A DNA stretch of 64,000 nt from Astragalus membranaceus (GCA_039519185.1 CM076846.1:109836442-109900441), one strand, 5' to 3'; positions 1 through 15,540 are shown, counted from the first letter of the stretch. The notes: a model not told the origin generated them from the letters alone. Made by a program: numbers and translations.

Positions 1-719
1 GCTTGGGACCCCAATCCTTTAGAGAATGAATGAGCCATATCGGGCAGTGATCCGATATGTCTCTATCACCAATCCACTGTCCTGAAACATTCCATATAGC
101 TACAAGACCTTCCGTTATAAGAAAACGATCCAATCGACTCATAGAAATACCATCAGAGCAAAACCAAGAGAACTTTTTCCTCGAAACAGATACATCAATA
201 AGGTCCATGTCGACAACAAAATTATTAAATTCAACAATATCTTGGAAGTCGTTCCCATCCCCACTCCTACTTCTTCTTTCTTCAACACTAGTCACGGAAT
301 TAAAATCCCCAACCACACACCACCCACCCCTAGCAAAACTCATTTTTAACCTCTTCAACTCCTCCCAACCCTTCCTTTTCTCAATCAAAGAACAAGGAGC
401 ATACACATTCACCACATAGATTAGAATGCCACGAGACACAGCGCACACACCAACAAAACCAACACCCTTAGAAATTAACTGACCAAAAATCTACCAACCA
501 TGAAGACAAAATTCCACCTGACAGTCCCCGAGACGGCATAAACGACCAATCAAACTGATAATTACCCCATAGTTGTCCAATTTGATTATTATCTAAAAAC
601 TCCCTCTTAGTTTCTTGTAAGCAAATGAAATCAAACTTACCCGTACGGATCAAGGAAGCCAACTGGCGACGTTTTTCACTATCGCCCCACCCTCTTAAGT
701 TTAGTGAAAGAATATTCAT
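1..719 (-). pseudogene. LINE ORF2 N-terminus, endonuclease/exonuclease/phosphatase domain
   Basis: The minus strand starts with MNILSLNLRGWGD and continues with FICLQETKRE, the typical N-terminus of the apurinic-type endonuclease of plant LINEs. After a frame break near 470-480 the domain resumes with NVYAPC, then a GDFN motif, and near the window edge DISDHCPIWL, which matches the catalytic SDH motif of the family. The order and spacing fit a whole endonuclease domain of about 230 residues in two frames. The reverse transcriptase would lie outside the window. Confidence 0.82.
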
Positions 720-854
720 GAGACACCATTTGTAGCCACCCCCTTATTTCTAACTTCTTTATCACGTAGCTCACCAGCTTCAATCAAATCAATATAATGC
801 CCGTCAGCCTGATTACCCTCCACCCCCAACTTCTTGGCCTCCTCCCAAACCTTC

Positions 855-1906
855 CTAGCTAGCCACCGCTTTGTTTTGGAGAGCCCAAAACCTATTATTC
901 ACCCGAACAATATCTGAGCTATTGATGGAATCATCACAAAGGACTGCCCTTGCAGAGAAAAATGAAGAACTATTCATACAGTTATCTGACTCACTGTCAC
1001 CACCACCAGCCATACCCTCTGTGACTTCCTTAACAGAGACTTCCTTCAACTCATGAACAACACGACTTAATTTACCGGAATGAGGGGGTCTCCTAACTCC
1101 CACCTTGCGAAGCTTGCGTTGTTTCTTTCTACGAGTCGGGCCAGGGAAAAATGACGCAGGCCTTGAAAGAATAGTAGTTGAAGAAATCGCTCCAACGGTT
1201 TCCACAAGAGGTTTTGAATTAGTTTGATGAGATAAGTCCAACAATGAAAGAACACCACGGCCCTGCAGAGAATCACGACCCAACCTGTTAACATCCATCA
1301 AAGAATTATTTTGATGAGATAGGCCCAGCAATGAATTAGGAACCAGACCATCATTAGAAGAGGAGTTAATGACTGGGCCCACATTTGATGAATATCCAGC
1401 CTGACAAGGAATCATCTCCTTCCTATTCAAGTTTATGTGATTAACAATTTTGTTTTTCTCCTCAACAACTTCCCTAACTTCTCTCCTACAATCATGGGAA
1501 GTATTAACAGTTTTGTTTTTCTCCTCAGCAACTTCCCTAACTTCTCTCCTACAATCATGGGGATTATTAATAGCCCGATTTAATGCATTATTAACTACCA
1601 AAACTCCAGCCACATCACCGGCACCGGCTTCCTCTCCGATGGACCCAAAATTGTCCTGCCATTCCTCGTCAGAATTCTGAGAATCACTCTCAGAAGTTAT
1701 GCTAACAACCGTAGGTTTCGAAACACCGCCACTCCATCTAAGCGGACCGCTCCAATCCTCAACCAATCTGATTGTAAACATAACTTTGTTTATGGAGATT
1801 TGCAACACACGATTGATATGTTCAAAGGGCTGAGTTCGAACCATAACTCGAGCAACATCCATCTTCCTCCTTTTCTCAGTGTCATCATTCGCAAAAGGAT
1901 AAGTAC
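855..1906 (-). pseudogene. LINE ORF1-like protein, C-terminal part
   Basis: The minus-strand frame reads through MDVARVMVRTQPFEHINRV, which resembles the end of the DUF4283 domain in plant LINE ORF1 proteins, followed by a low-complexity acidic and Asn/Ser-rich linker and a basic RRKKQRK stretch. The N-terminal DUF4283 core is missing, because the frame continues open to 1906 and is then cut by the LTR at 1907. A tandem duplication inside the linker (about 1440-1565 on the plus strand) encodes two near-identical copies of a HDCRREVREV segment. No function is left. Confidence 0.7.
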
Positions 1907-2381
1907 TGTAACACCCCGATAAATTCTAACATGTAGAATTACCGAAATGCATTAAATGGCATACATCAGAGTAACTTCCTGTTAATGAATATTGAACACA
2001 ACTAAAATTTCGATAATACATGATAAATGGTTCTCTGAACCCAATTAACTTCCTGAAAATGCTTAAGTTTCATATCTTAAGACTTATACAATCCTGGTGT
2101 TCAATACTCAAAACATAAAGTAGCGGAAACGATTTTACAACTTATACAGTGATAGTTATACAATCAGTAAAATAACTAGAAAAGCACAAAGGCCTAAACA
2201 GGAAATCAAGTCTCCAATGACTCCATGAGTCGCACCGGCTAACCGTGCTTTGTCGCCTTTGCTTTCCCTTGCCTCTCTGTAAAAACCACAACATATAAAG
2301 AGTGAGATAAACATTATCTCAGTGAGTCCTATCGAGGCCCCTTACTAACTCTAGCAGTTTATTAGACTTTATCTTCGAACT

Positions 2382-2499
2382 CGTGGCCCTCATAAGCAAC
2401 CACGTGGACATATATTATTTTCATGTAACTTGTAGCCCTAATAAGCGACTACTCGTTAAATTAATTACTTTTTTGATGTAGCCCTGATAAGCAACTACA
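2382..2499. repeat. Stem-loop array in LTR of element A (three units)
   Basis: Three spaced units share the core CCCTNATAAGCRA, each enclosed by complementary arms: CGTGG/CCACG at 2382-2404, GTAG/CTAC at 2432-2452 and TGTAG/CTACA at 2477-2499. The arms differ between units in a compensating way (GTGG/CCAC against GTAG/CTAC) while the loop is kept. Comparable arrays lie at the same position in the LTRs of elements B and C. Confidence 0.75.
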
Positions 2500-2578
2500 C
2501 ATCATATTTTCATGAACTTAGCACAACACCTCAAGCCTACCTTAGTATGGTTATTTCTCCGGCTTTTGGTGAACCCAT

Positions 2579-4114
2579 TGATAACTCTATTTTATATAGA
2601 GTTATTCATATGTTTAAACTTAGTAAATTGCTCTCTTTCAAGCAAAGATGAAGAGTTTATATAGTATTTTATGTAATATGTGATAAATTGAATGTTTGAC
2701 ATGGTTATAGTTGATAATAGGCCATTTTGGATACATTGTGGTATGTTTGATAAGTTTGTTCAGTGCAGTCTAGATGCTTCTGCATCAAATGCTCCTGCAT
2801 TGATCCTGCACTGGTTTAGTACAATGCTACTGCACTGCAACTGCACTACCTGAAGGTTGGAGCCATCCACTTGCACATCCACTTGCCATCCACTTGCATT
2901 TGATGACCTCATACTTGGTCCCCTAAAGCAAGAACACTTCAGATTTCGTTGCCTACAATTCCCACATAGCTTTGAAGAGTCATCAACGTAGGGACACATG
3001 TTGTTATCTCATTTGACCTCCCTATACAATTAATTGAAGACTTCACATGGGAATCAACTGCTGTAAAACAACCATGAATACAGCCATCAAGGTTACTTCA
3101 ACATGAAGGAAGGAAGCACCTCTCTTGAAGACTATATAACGACTTCACTCCTTCACTTGAAGATGGATCACAATCCATAAGTTAGATTTAAATTTCAATA
3201 TACATAGTTAGTTTATATTTTGTAAGAAGGGAAGGAAGGAAGTGACAAATCCTCCTTACTTCAGTTTCATAGTTTTATCAAAGTGCTAAGGAGCTAATGC
3301 AACTACATTGCTAGGAATGATTCATGCTAAGAGCTACAACTTGTGTAACTTCTATCTTGTTGTTTCTCTTTTGTGATTTCAATTATATAAACATGTTCTA
3401 TTTTGTTTATATTTGCCTTGCAATGTCTATGTTGAGCTAAACCTCTCTTAGTTGGAATGTTCTAACCATGTAATGAGCTTTTAAGTAAGTTTAATATAAG
3501 TATATGATGTGTGCACTTTAGTTCTTGCTTGATAATACTTTCAACACTTATTTTGAGGTTGATCACTTAGAATAAGTAGATTTGTAAAAGCAGACATGGT
3601 TTACATTTAAGAACTCAAGAACTAATATGGGTGAGTGTTTTACATAAAGGAAACTTTGTGAAAACCATACTAAGTCCTAGACATAGGATAGTATAGTCCA
3701 TAGGGTGATACCGTGGGTACTTTAAAAGACAAGAGTGAACTTATTTAGCAAGCCTAGACATAGGAAGCTTGTAATGAAACTCTGGAGAAAATTGACTGAA
3801 AGGCACACAACTAATGCAACAGCATTCAGTGCAACTGCATCATAACTACATTAAACACTTATAAGTAAATTACTTGGGGAAGACATTCCAACTAGCTTTT
3901 CTCTATTGCATTACAACTACTTACACCTTGCTTTATTCTAACTTACTTGTGATACTCACCAATATCAACTATCTTGTTAAATTGGTTACTTTTCTCTAAA
4001 TTACATAATATTGACTTTTGAAAGAGTTCATCAATCCCTGTGGGTTCGACCTGTTCTAAACTCTGTATTACTTGTTATGGACTGTGTATACTTGCACATG
4101 TTTTCCACACACCA
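2579..4114. mobile_element. Solo LTR (1,536 bp) inserted in the LTR of element A
   Basis: A block beginning TGATAACTC and ending ACACACCA is flanked by the 5 bp direct repeat CCCAT at 2574-2578 and 4115-4119, the signature of an LTR-element insertion. There is no internal region or long ORF, so it is a solo LTR left by recombination. The stretch at about 4031-4100 (CCCTGTGGGTTCGACC, then CTTGCACATG) resembles the downstream end of LTRs of Tat/Ogre-type Ty3/gypsy or related large elements; that family call is from memory. Near its left end (about 2760-2890) CTGCA-type motifs are repeated. Confidence 0.8.
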
Positions 4115-5752
4115 CCCATCCCGCTAATCACTAGTGGGCAAAACATGTGGGCCTAGGATTTGGGGCTCATGACTTCCCCCACCCTAGTATACTAATCTTG
4201 GAGGATCGTCACCCTCGATATACTCATATTATTACAAGTATACCATCTACCTTTCCCCGAGGGAAAGTAACTTGATTTGTTTTTACATGGATTGAGAGTT
4301 TATATAACTTATATAGACTTACAATCAATTAACCTAACATGACATGATGGATCTCAAGGTCCGTTTTCTTATCTTGACTTGTATACACTCGCATTCACTA
4401 TAGTTCGGTTCTTCCAACATTCTTAACTTTCAAAACATGGAATTTTATAGTTTAAATTATACCTCTGAATAGACCTTTCAATAAGCTTTAAAATGCAATT
4501 GAAAACACCTCAATCGGATTCCTGGATCAAAAGTTATCGCGAAAACAAAATCAGTAAGGTTTGCTGAAAATTTACACAGGTTCGCGAAAACAAAAACAGT
4601 GCATGGTCGCGAGGCGACGGCCACGGGTCGCGACGCGACCGTTGGCAGAAGTGAAGAAAAATGACTTTTCAAAATTCTATTTTGTTCCGTTTCGCTTTCA
4701 ATCCGATGCCGAGACATTTTAGGACTTCCGTGACTTAAAAACAAACATTTCAACCAGCAATTCAGTCATATTTCAGCGAAAGCTTTAAAATCAACAAATC
4801 AATAAAAACATATATATTCACCGAAAAACCGTAAAAACGCCATTTTCCCGAAACGGTTTTTGACTCGATTCTTTTCAAAACGAAACGTGAGGCACCTTGA
4901 TTCAGAATCATGCAATCATATATTCGAAAAACAAATCCCTAATCGAGTATAGAACTCACCAATTGCGATGAAAATCGCACAACAACGAATCTATCAGTTG
5001 ACACGATCAAAAGAACTACACGAACGGTCCTCGAATTCGCTCCAAGTAACTCCAAAGATGGACTGATCGAACCTAGCTTTCCACAACTTCTAATCTATCA
5101 ACCCAATCTCTTCTCTAATGCTGGAAAATGGTTCTATCACAGAATCTGAAGCTCCAACATAACATGCAAAGCTTGAACACCTCTTTTCAACATTTTGAGC
5201 TTGTGGAGTGCAAAAATGGTGATTTGTGATGGAGAGGGTTGCTGGGAGATTTCTGGGTATCAGTGTGTAGAGGGAGAAGAATGATGAACAATGGTGGTTC
5301 CAGATTGCACATGCACTAACTTTTCAGGGAGCTCTCTCTCCTCTCCAAGCTCTCTCTCTCTTGCGACCTCTCCTCCTTTCTCTCTAACTTCACTGGTTCT
5401 GTTTCTGAAAATGGGGCTGAGGGAGGGTGTTTTTGGCTGAGTGTTTGGTCCAGCTGGTTTAAGTGGGACTGTGGGGGAGATTACTATCCTACCCTTCAGC
5501 TTATTTAACCTCTCCTTGTGACTTCTATTAGCAATGAAGCCTGACTTAATGCATTTTATCTTAGACATTAAACACACAAGTTCTAATACTTAATTCAAAC
5601 AATTAATTCACTTATCAAGCACAATATATATTTTGTTTGCTCCATGACACTACCTCATAATTTAAATACTTGGAGCTCCATATATTCTATTATAATAATT
5701 AATTAATTATTACTTCGAGATAATTAAATTAGCTAAAATAGGGGATGTTACA

Positions 5753-5765
5753 ATCACCCCAACAT
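5753..5765 (-). other. Polypurine tract of element A
   Basis: The minus-strand sequence AATGTTGGGGTGAT immediately precedes the LTR start TGTAACATC. Element C has the same GGGGTGAT tract against its LTR. This fixes the minus orientation of A. Confidence 0.7.
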
Positions 5766-8580
5766 TTAAAAATTTTGTCCCCAAAATTGACAAAACGTAC
5801 CTCAATCGAAAAGATGGGGATATTTGACCCGCATGTTCTCCTCTATTTCCCACGTCGCTTCGTCGGGTGACGCACCGTCCCAAAGCACCTTGACAATAGG
5901 AATTGATCTCGTCCGGAGCGCTTTCTCGCCACGTTCGAGGATCCTGACTGGTGTAGGCTGATAAGATAGATCCGGTCTGATGTCAATCGTCTCATAACTC
6001 AACGGTTGACTCGGATCGGGGATATACTTCCTCAGTTGCGATACATGAAACACATCATGCAATCTAGACATTGCTGGCGGTAACGCAATGATGTCCTACA
6101 CTTCCTCCCATACAATGCCTCGTATGGTGCCATTCCGATACTAGAGTGGTAACTGTTGTTGTATGAAAATTTCACCAATGGAAGATGATCCTCCCATCGG
6201 TCTCCACTGTCAAGTACACATGCTCTCAACATATCCTCCAATGTCTGAATTGTTCTCTCCGTCTGTCTGTCTGTTTGTGGGTGGTAAGCGGTGCTAGCAC
6301 ACACCGTTGTCCCCAACGCCATATTCAATGCTCTCCAGAATCGTGATGTGAACTTGGGATCACGATCACAGATGATACTAATAGGGATTCCGTGCAACCT
6401 CACAATGTTCTTGAGATACTCATCTGCTAACTTAGCAACTTTGTGATTCGAACGCACCGGAATATAATGGGCGGACTTGGTCAAGCGATCCACCACTACC
6501 CATTTCCGGCTTGGGACCGTGGCAATCCCATGACAAAATCCATAGAAATGCTTTCCCATTTCCATTCTGGCACATTCAATGGTTGTAACTGATCGCCTGG
6601 CTTCTGGTGCTCTATCTTGACCCTTTGACAAGTCAAGCATCGAGACACAAACTCTGCAACTTCCACTTTCATACCGGCCACCAATACAACTGCTTCAAAT
6701 CTCGATACATCTTGGTGGATCCAGGATGTATTGAGAACTGACTCTTATGAGCCTCTTCTAAAATCTGCCTCTTAATATTCTCCTCATTCGGCACACAAAT
6801 TTTACCATCAAAGTAAATCACACCATCACCGTCTTCGGTGTAATTCAACAACCTCTTCTGCGCTTGCAACTCTAAATCAACCTCTTGGCTGAGCGAATCA
6901 GATTTCTCATGGAACTCGAAATCTGAATATGGCTCAACACCAACCTGTTCCTCCTCGGTTTCACTTTCAAATTGAGGTCTCTAAACGATTCCAACAATGT
7001 CATCTCATGAATCATTAACTCTGCAGTGTGGATAGAATTTCTGCTCAAAGCATCGGCCACAACATTAGCCTTCCCCGGATGGTACTTCAATTCAAACTCA
7101 TAATCTTTCAGAAACTCCACCCACCTTCTCTGCCTATTGTTCAGCTCCTTCTGGTCAAATAAGTACTTAAGTCTCTTGTGGTCATTAAAGACTTCGAAAC
7201 GAGACCCATACAGGTAATGTCTCCAAATCTTTAGGGCAAACACAATCGCCGCCAATTCTAAATCATGAGTTGGGTAATTCTCCTCATGCGGCTTCAACTG
7301 TCTGGAGGCATAAGCAACTACTTGTTGATTCTGCATAAGGACGCATCCCAAACCCTTACCAGAGGCGTCGCAATAGATTTGGAATCCTAAGGACGGATCT
7401 GGAAGAATCGAGACAGGTGCAGAAGTCAAACGACTCTTCAATTCCGCAAAACAATCATCACAGCCCGAGTCCCAAACAAACGGATGACCTTTGCGAGTTA
7501 ACCGGGTGAGTGGAAGAACCAGCTGAGAAAATCCTTGAATGAATCTCCGATAATACCCAGCCAATCCCAAGAAATTTCTCACTTCAGTAACCGTAGATGG
7601 TTGTTCCCAGTCTACCACAGCTTCAGTCTTACTGGGGTCCACTGCAACACCGGATAGGGATATCACATGGCCCAGGAATTTAACTTCAGACATCCAAAAA
7701 TCACATTTGGATGGCTTAGCATACAACTTCTTCTCTCGGAGATGCTGCACATGCTCCTCAATTGTCTTAGAGTATACCAAGATGTCATCAATGAATACCA
7801 CAACAAACTGATCCAGATGGGGATTAAAAATCCGATTAATATAGTCCATGAATATGGCTGGAGCATTGGTCAAACCGAAGGGCATCACTACAAATTCGTA
7901 GTGTCCATACCTCGTACGGAAAGCGGTTTTCGGGATGTCCAAAGCTCGAACCTTGATTTGGTGATAGCCGGACCTCAAATCAATCTTTGAAAATACTGCA
8001 GCTCGCCTCAATTGGTCTAACAAATCATCAATTCTCGGTAGAGGGTACTTGTTCTTAATAGTCACCTTATTCAACTGACGGTAATCAATGCACAATCTCA
8101 TACTTCCGTCCTTCTTCTTGACGCGTAACACGGGAGCACCCCATGGTGAGGCACTCGGCCGGATAAACTGTTTGGAAATTAACCCTTCCAATTGGACTTT
8201 CAACTCTTTCAACTCTAACGGCGACATTCTATACGGAGCTATAGAAATTGGCCCAGTGCCCGAAACCAACTCTATAGAGAACTCCACCTCACGATCCGGA
8301 GGTAACGAAGGGACTTCGTCAGGAAATACATCAAGACATTCATTAACAACTTGCACAGAAGATAAATCTAGACCTGTCTCAGTGGATGCAGACAACATCA
8401 TGACATAAGCTTCTGCGCCTTGGAACAAACAGTTACTGGCTGAAGTGAAGGAAATACAGCTTCAGAATTGGTCGGTTGTAGCTCCACTGACTCGGAGGCG
8501 AAACCGATAGTCCGATGAAAACAATCAATAGTCACATGGTTGGCCGTCATCCAACTCATACCTAGGACAACGTCCATACC
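5766..8580 (-). pseudogene. Element A pol remnant: protease end, RT, RNase H, integrase, chromodomain
   Basis: Minus-strand frames read, in order, the end of the protease region (DVVLGMSWM near 8570), reverse transcriptase ([11 protein letters not shown], then FIDDILVYS), RNase H ([11 protein letters not shown]), the zinc-binding HHCC integrase domain, the integrase core ([12 protein letters not shown]) and a C-terminal chromodomain (WDGASPDEATWEIEENM). Compared with element B in this window it is closely related but broken. It has a 7-codon deletion after HVQHLR in RT, stops and frame breaks near 6870 and 6640-6684, and a large deletion that joins YGRKCRTS to the residues just before the chromodomain. 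Gag and the upstream LTR are missing: homology stops abruptly at about 8580. Dead chromovirus. Confidence 0.9.
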
Positions 8581-8925
8581 CTTCGGAGGTGGTGGTGGCT
8601 CGCCGGAGAAGATGAAGATGGAGGTGGTGTTTGGAGGAAGAAGATGAATGTTTTGTGTTTGTGTCAATTTGGCCCCCCATGTTCTTTTTGAATTTCAATT
8701 TGGTCCCTTATGTGCCACATCACCAAATCAGGTCAAAGTCAACCCTGACATTTAAGACGCCACGTCAGCAGTTAACTGTCAGCGTGGCGTCCGTTAGAAA
8801 AAACTAACGGCAGGGGCCAAAATGACACACAAAAAAAACAAGAGGGTCTAAAACGAGAAAAAAAAAGATAAAGGGCCAAAGTGACACCAACCCCAAAAAT
8901 AAAAGGCCAAAAAAGCAATTTAGCC
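8581..8925. mobile_element. Non-autonomous DNA-transposon-like repeat, left end unclear
   Basis: The right end reads GGCCAAAAAAGCAATTTAGCC; on the other strand this is GGCTAAATTGC, the style of terminal repeat also seen in the MITE at 18864-19179. Both have internal tracts of the TTTGGTCCCTTATG kind. Two perfect internal hairpins are present: GACGCCACG/CGTGGCGTC at 8756-8791 and CCGTTAG/CTAACGG at 8791-8810. The left part (8581-8665) is GA-rich and may be separate. The repeat ends only about 260 bp before the AOR start codon. Confidence 0.55.
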
Positions 8926-11955
<3,030 letters not shown>

Positions 11956-13362
11956 ATAAAAAGGATAGGAAATTTTGTTATGTGTCTAGTTATGTAAGGA
12001 GCAGAAAAATTGCTCAAACACACTGATTGCATATTCAAGAAAAAGTGGAAAATAGATTGTAATTGAAGATTAGTTTTTAGTTTCGCAATTCCATTTACAA
12101 AGGAAAAAATAATTTATTGTTGGCACTTGGAATTAGCTACCTTATCCTCGTTTGCACTCCAAAAAAGAAAAAACTAGCTGATTTATACTTAGCAATTACT
12201 ATCTTCATTAAGAGTGACTATTTTTTTTACTAAAAAAGATATTCATTCAAATTTAAAATGATAAAATACATCAATAAGATAACAAACACAAATTCAAAAC
12301 TGAATGAATCTGCGAACATACTTACAACACTTAAGTTAATAGCATAAAACAGCAAAATGATTACAATTTTGACAAAATCAAAGTCACCAAAATACCCATG
12401 GATTCGGGTCTATAATGTTGGCGTCCAAGTCATTGATTGAGTTGTAATGGTCGAATCTAATCTGTCAATCTAAATCAAATGAAAACCACAACAAGATGCG
12501 AAACCAAACAACGCCGCACCAAGACGATGAACACAACGACGTCACACTTAGACGACGAAATCAAGAAAATACACAAAAGAAAAATAAGACCTGTGTTAGA
12601 ATAAATAAGAGGGTGGTTGTTAGTCATATTTTTGTTAGTCATATTTTTTGACTGGAATCACGTATGTGGAAACCACTTATTTAGAAGAAGTGGTATGTAG
12701 TCATATTTTTTCACACACACTCGAATCCATGTGTGTATTAGTGTAATGATGATTAAGTGATGGAAATGTCACAACAATACTAATTATTTATTTGATTTAA
12801 ATAACACAAAAATTACATATAATTAGTTAGAACGACCAACAATGTTTGGACATTGTTTTCTATTATGCCCAGGTATCGATTTAATCCACATTTTCTTCGG
12901 CAACCTCTATCTATGGGTCTTCACGAGTCGGTTTGGATCAGATTTTGCCTTCGCGGGCACTATGTGGACGGCCCTTTTTAAGTCTCTGCATATGTTCATT
13001 ATGACACACTATATTGCCTTCATATGGTTGCCAATACCCTTCATTTGACACTGCTGAAAAAGATTCGCCATAGATGTTGAGTATGTTTAGTTGGTCTTTG
13101 CGTGGCTATCTAGGCCTTCTATACGATGGTGTATAATTAAACTCTTTTCTAATGTGCGTAATTAACACCAACATTGTTGTTGGCACCAAGTGACTCCAAA
13201 AACAAGGACCATTAATTATTTTGAAGATAAAAAATAAAATAAAAGAACAATTTTCTTCGAATGCTCTGTTTTAGTGTGCAGAAGTTATGTATTTCATCTT
13301 AGAACAAAAGCATAAGAATGAAATCTCAGAAGCAAATTGACCATCTGTGATGATGTCTTCAT
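11956..13362. other. AOR 3' region and intergenic sequence, no gene seen
   Basis: The first ~150 bases are the likely AOR 3' UTR (AATAAA-like AAATAAAAAGG directly after the stop and AATAATTTATTG near 12108). The rest is AT-rich with no convincing coding frame. Around 12610-12700 the motif TTAGTCATATTTTT recurs three times. Nothing else was recognised. Confidence 0.6.
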
Positions 13363-13917
13363 CTACCTAGCGTCATCTAATCTTATGGATGGTGAATAGT
13401 GCCAGACAATGTTTTCAACCTTTTCCTTGTTGGACTTTTCCAGCATAGGAGGATTAAAGAAAACGAAAGCATATTTGTGATCATTATTACTTTGAAGCTT
13501 CAAGTATCGTCGAAATCTCAATACATTTGACAACCCTGTAGAATTGCTTTTTTCATAGAACTCATTCAAAGCCTCCATCTCCACCAATGTCATATTTTTC
13601 AAATTGTCATTATGCAAATAATTTGAAATACAACTCAATTTTAAGTTTGACATTTTGGTTCGCTGAACAAACATTTTCTTTAGTGGTGGTCGAAGATGCG
13701 GAGCGTCGTTATTTTGTGTTGAGGTGAAGAGAAGAGATTGGTTAAATGTAGGAAATATTGGTCGAATTTGACCACATTTGAAGATCTCGTCAGTAAAGAT
13801 AAACGTTCCTGCGGAATTGTTGCATGAAAATAGAAAAACATACCATAGATTTGTTTTGTTATCAAGTACGAGCCTCGCAATTTTGTTTTTTGTTTTCTCA
13901 ATAGAAAAAAATAACAT
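13363..13917 (-). CDS. DUF1645-like plant protein, possibly truncated at the N-terminus
   Basis: The 184-codon frame contains GTFIFTDEIFKCGQIRPIFP, strongly like the N-terminal signature of plant DUF1645 proteins (IFADEIFxNGQIRPIFP). It then has RPPLKKMFVQ and, further on, VLRFRRYLKLQSNNDHKYAFVFF, similar to the family's RWRFxDLLxRSxSDGKxxFVFL segment. Function of the family is unknown; members are small soluble proteins often linked to stress responses. The first 28 residues do not look like the family and the usual acidic N-terminus is missing, so the start may be wrong or the gene may be a shortened copy. The sequence upstream of this ATG is duplicated at 15064-15307. Confidence 0.6.
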   Translation of the reverse strand: MLFFSIEKTKNKIARLVLDNKTNLWYVFLFSCNNSAGTFIFTDEIFKCGQIRPIFPTFNQSLLFTSTQNNDAPHLRPPLKKMFVQRTKMSNLKLSCISNYLHNDNLKNMTLVEMEALNEFYEKSNSTGLSNVLRFRRYLKLQSNNDHKYAFVFFNPPMLEKSNKEKVENIVWHYSPSIRLDDAR

Positions 13918-14178
13918 ACGATTTTTTAACGCCTATTCCTATTTTTGGTGACGTGTGTGCACATTATTATGTTATAGTTGTGTAACTGCACATGCGCAAG
14001 TGCAACCAGTTTTGTCTAACTTATTTGTTTCTCATTCAGGGAATTGATTTAATAGAATTTTCCAAAGTATACATTCTTTAATAAATTTTAAAATAAATAA
14101 ATATTACGTTAAACACAAACTTCTTTTTACTAATGACTAAAAGCTCAAAACATTTTACAAGAGCTTATAGTTTAATCT
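13862..14178. repeat. Direct repeat copy 1 (5' end and upstream region of the DUF1645-like gene)
   Basis: Matches 15064-15307 in the same orientation with small changes. It includes the block TGTGTGCACATTATTATG and ends in AAAACATTTTACAAGAGCTT. Copy 1 has about 50 extra bases near 14050-14100. Confidence 0.8.
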
Positions 14179-15063
14179 TAATGTTGGCATGCACTGAATA
14201 AACATATGAAGAAAAGTCAATTAAGTAAAATAATTACCATTTTTATAAAAATAAAACACGAAATAAGTCACAGTAATTAACTCACATAAAAATCTAAATG
14301 ACAATACTATGGTTCATATATTGTGCATGTGTGCAACTGTGCATTCATGTATAAGGATACATATTGTTTGTAAAGGGAAAGGTACCGTACTGGTCCACAC
14401 AAGTAAGGCTTGAGGGTTAAAAGAAGTGGTCTTGAAAAGCCCACGCTTCTATAGTGGTTGAAGGTGTAATTTTAAGGGTTAGAATCAATTTATGTGGGTG
14501 TTTTTAGTTTATGGGTGATCCATTGTCGAGAATAAAGTGGAGTGGCGTTGGTGGTAGCTTCCATGTCGCAAATATTTAGTGTGAGGGTGGATTGAGTAAT
14601 TGATGAGTTTCTAATATTGAGCTTCACAAGTATCGTTTTATTTGAAATACTTGATTGGCGAAGTGGCGAAGGGGATGTGCGGATAGGGAAACTTGAGGAA
14701 GGGTGAGGGGTTAGGCAAGGTTGAGTGTTAACTAGTCATTGAGGGAAAATATTGAACATGTAACAACCATAACAAAGAAACGTGGGCGATCGAGATGGGG
14801 TTCCCCACTCCTATGTTATAGATGTGGTATCTTCGAGCCTCTTGATTTAGAAAGACTATAAAATCCAATATCGAGATGAAATAAGCCAAAACCTTATACT
14901 ATACATATTTGTTATTTTCACTCTGCTAAGGTGTAGATAAGAAACAAGAACAGTTTTTAATTAACTCTTGTTAAAATATGGATGATTTTTAGGGTGAATG
15001 ATCTTCAATGACATGGTTATTCTTCTTATGTCAAATTGGATCAGTCCTGTGGTAAATGCAGAC
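14179..15063. other. Intergenic sequence, no gene seen
   Basis: G/T-rich on the plus strand in its middle part (14390-14760), without a long open frame on either strand. No repeat family was recognised. Confidence 0.5.
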
Positions 15064-15307
15064 GATAAGAATGAGCCTAGCAATTTTTTGTTTGTTTTCT
15101 AAATAGAAAAAAATAACATATGGTTTTTTAATGCCTATTCCAATTTTCAGCGACGTGTGTGCACATTATTATGTTATAGTTGTGTAACTGCACACGCGCA
15201 AGTGCAACCCGTTTTGTCTAACTTATTTGTTGCTTCTCATTAAGTAAAAATTACTTTAAACACAAAATTTACTAGTGACTAAAAGCTCAAAACATTTTAC
15301 AAGAGCT
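15064..15307. repeat. Direct repeat copy 2, broken off at 15307
   Basis: Repeats 13862-14178, including the position corresponding to the DUF1645 start codon, which is still a CAT on the plus strand. Similarity ends sharply after ACAAGAGCTT, where the sequence TCTTTGG begins; that may be the start of the Helitron described next. Confidence 0.75.
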
Positions 15308-15540
15308 TTCTTTGGTCTGTGTGCTCATTCCCTTATATATACTCTTTGTTCCAGCCAAATTTGTGTAGGCGTTCTCTTGGCTTTCTCTGCCCTTTGCATT
15401 GTTTGCATGCGAACATTGCCCTTTTTCCCTTCATCTGTTTCAGTTAGCTTTTTCCCTTCCACCCTCATTCTTTTCTTCACTTATTTTCATTTGTTTTCAT
15501 ACATATTTTATATGTTGACTTTGCTATTCTGTTCATGTAG

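Larger units (their letters stand above)
1..1906 (-). mobile_element. LINE (L1-type non-LTR retrotransposon) fragment, two ORFs
   Basis: On the minus strand an ORF1-like product (1906 down to 855) is followed by the start of an endonuclease domain (719 down to 1), which is the ORF order of plant L1 LINEs. The element leaves the window at base 1, so its reverse transcriptase is not visible. On the other side its ORF1 reading frame stays open right up to base 1906, where the LTR of element A begins with TGTAACACC. Element A therefore inserted into this LINE. Frame breaks show the LINE is dead. Confidence 0.85.
1907..5752 (-). repeat. LTR of Ty3/gypsy Tekay-like element A (minus), split by a solo LTR
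   Basis: On the plus strand it runs from TGTAACACCCCG at 1907 to GGGGATGTTACA ending at 5752. On the minus strand it therefore begins TGTAACATCCCC and ends TGTTACA, like the LTRs of element B. It is followed at 5753-5765 by the polypurine tract of element A, so it is the 3' LTR in element sense. Removing the 1,536 bp solo LTR and one 5 bp duplication at 2579-4119 leaves about 2.3 kb, close to the 2.1 kb LTR of B. It shares blocks with the LTRs of B and C: a GTCACCC dyad, a TGAGATAA hairpin, GC-rich GTCGCG repeats and GGTGAGTT. Confidence 0.85.

Noticed and set aside
5260..5577. 105-codon minus-strand frame with a GERERELGEE-like stretch
   Set aside because: It lies in the CT-rich part of the element A LTR, equivalent to the CT/GA tracts in the other Tekay LTRs.
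7667..8408. Plus-strand frames opposite element A's RT
   Set aside because: Antisense shadows of the well-supported minus-strand pol.
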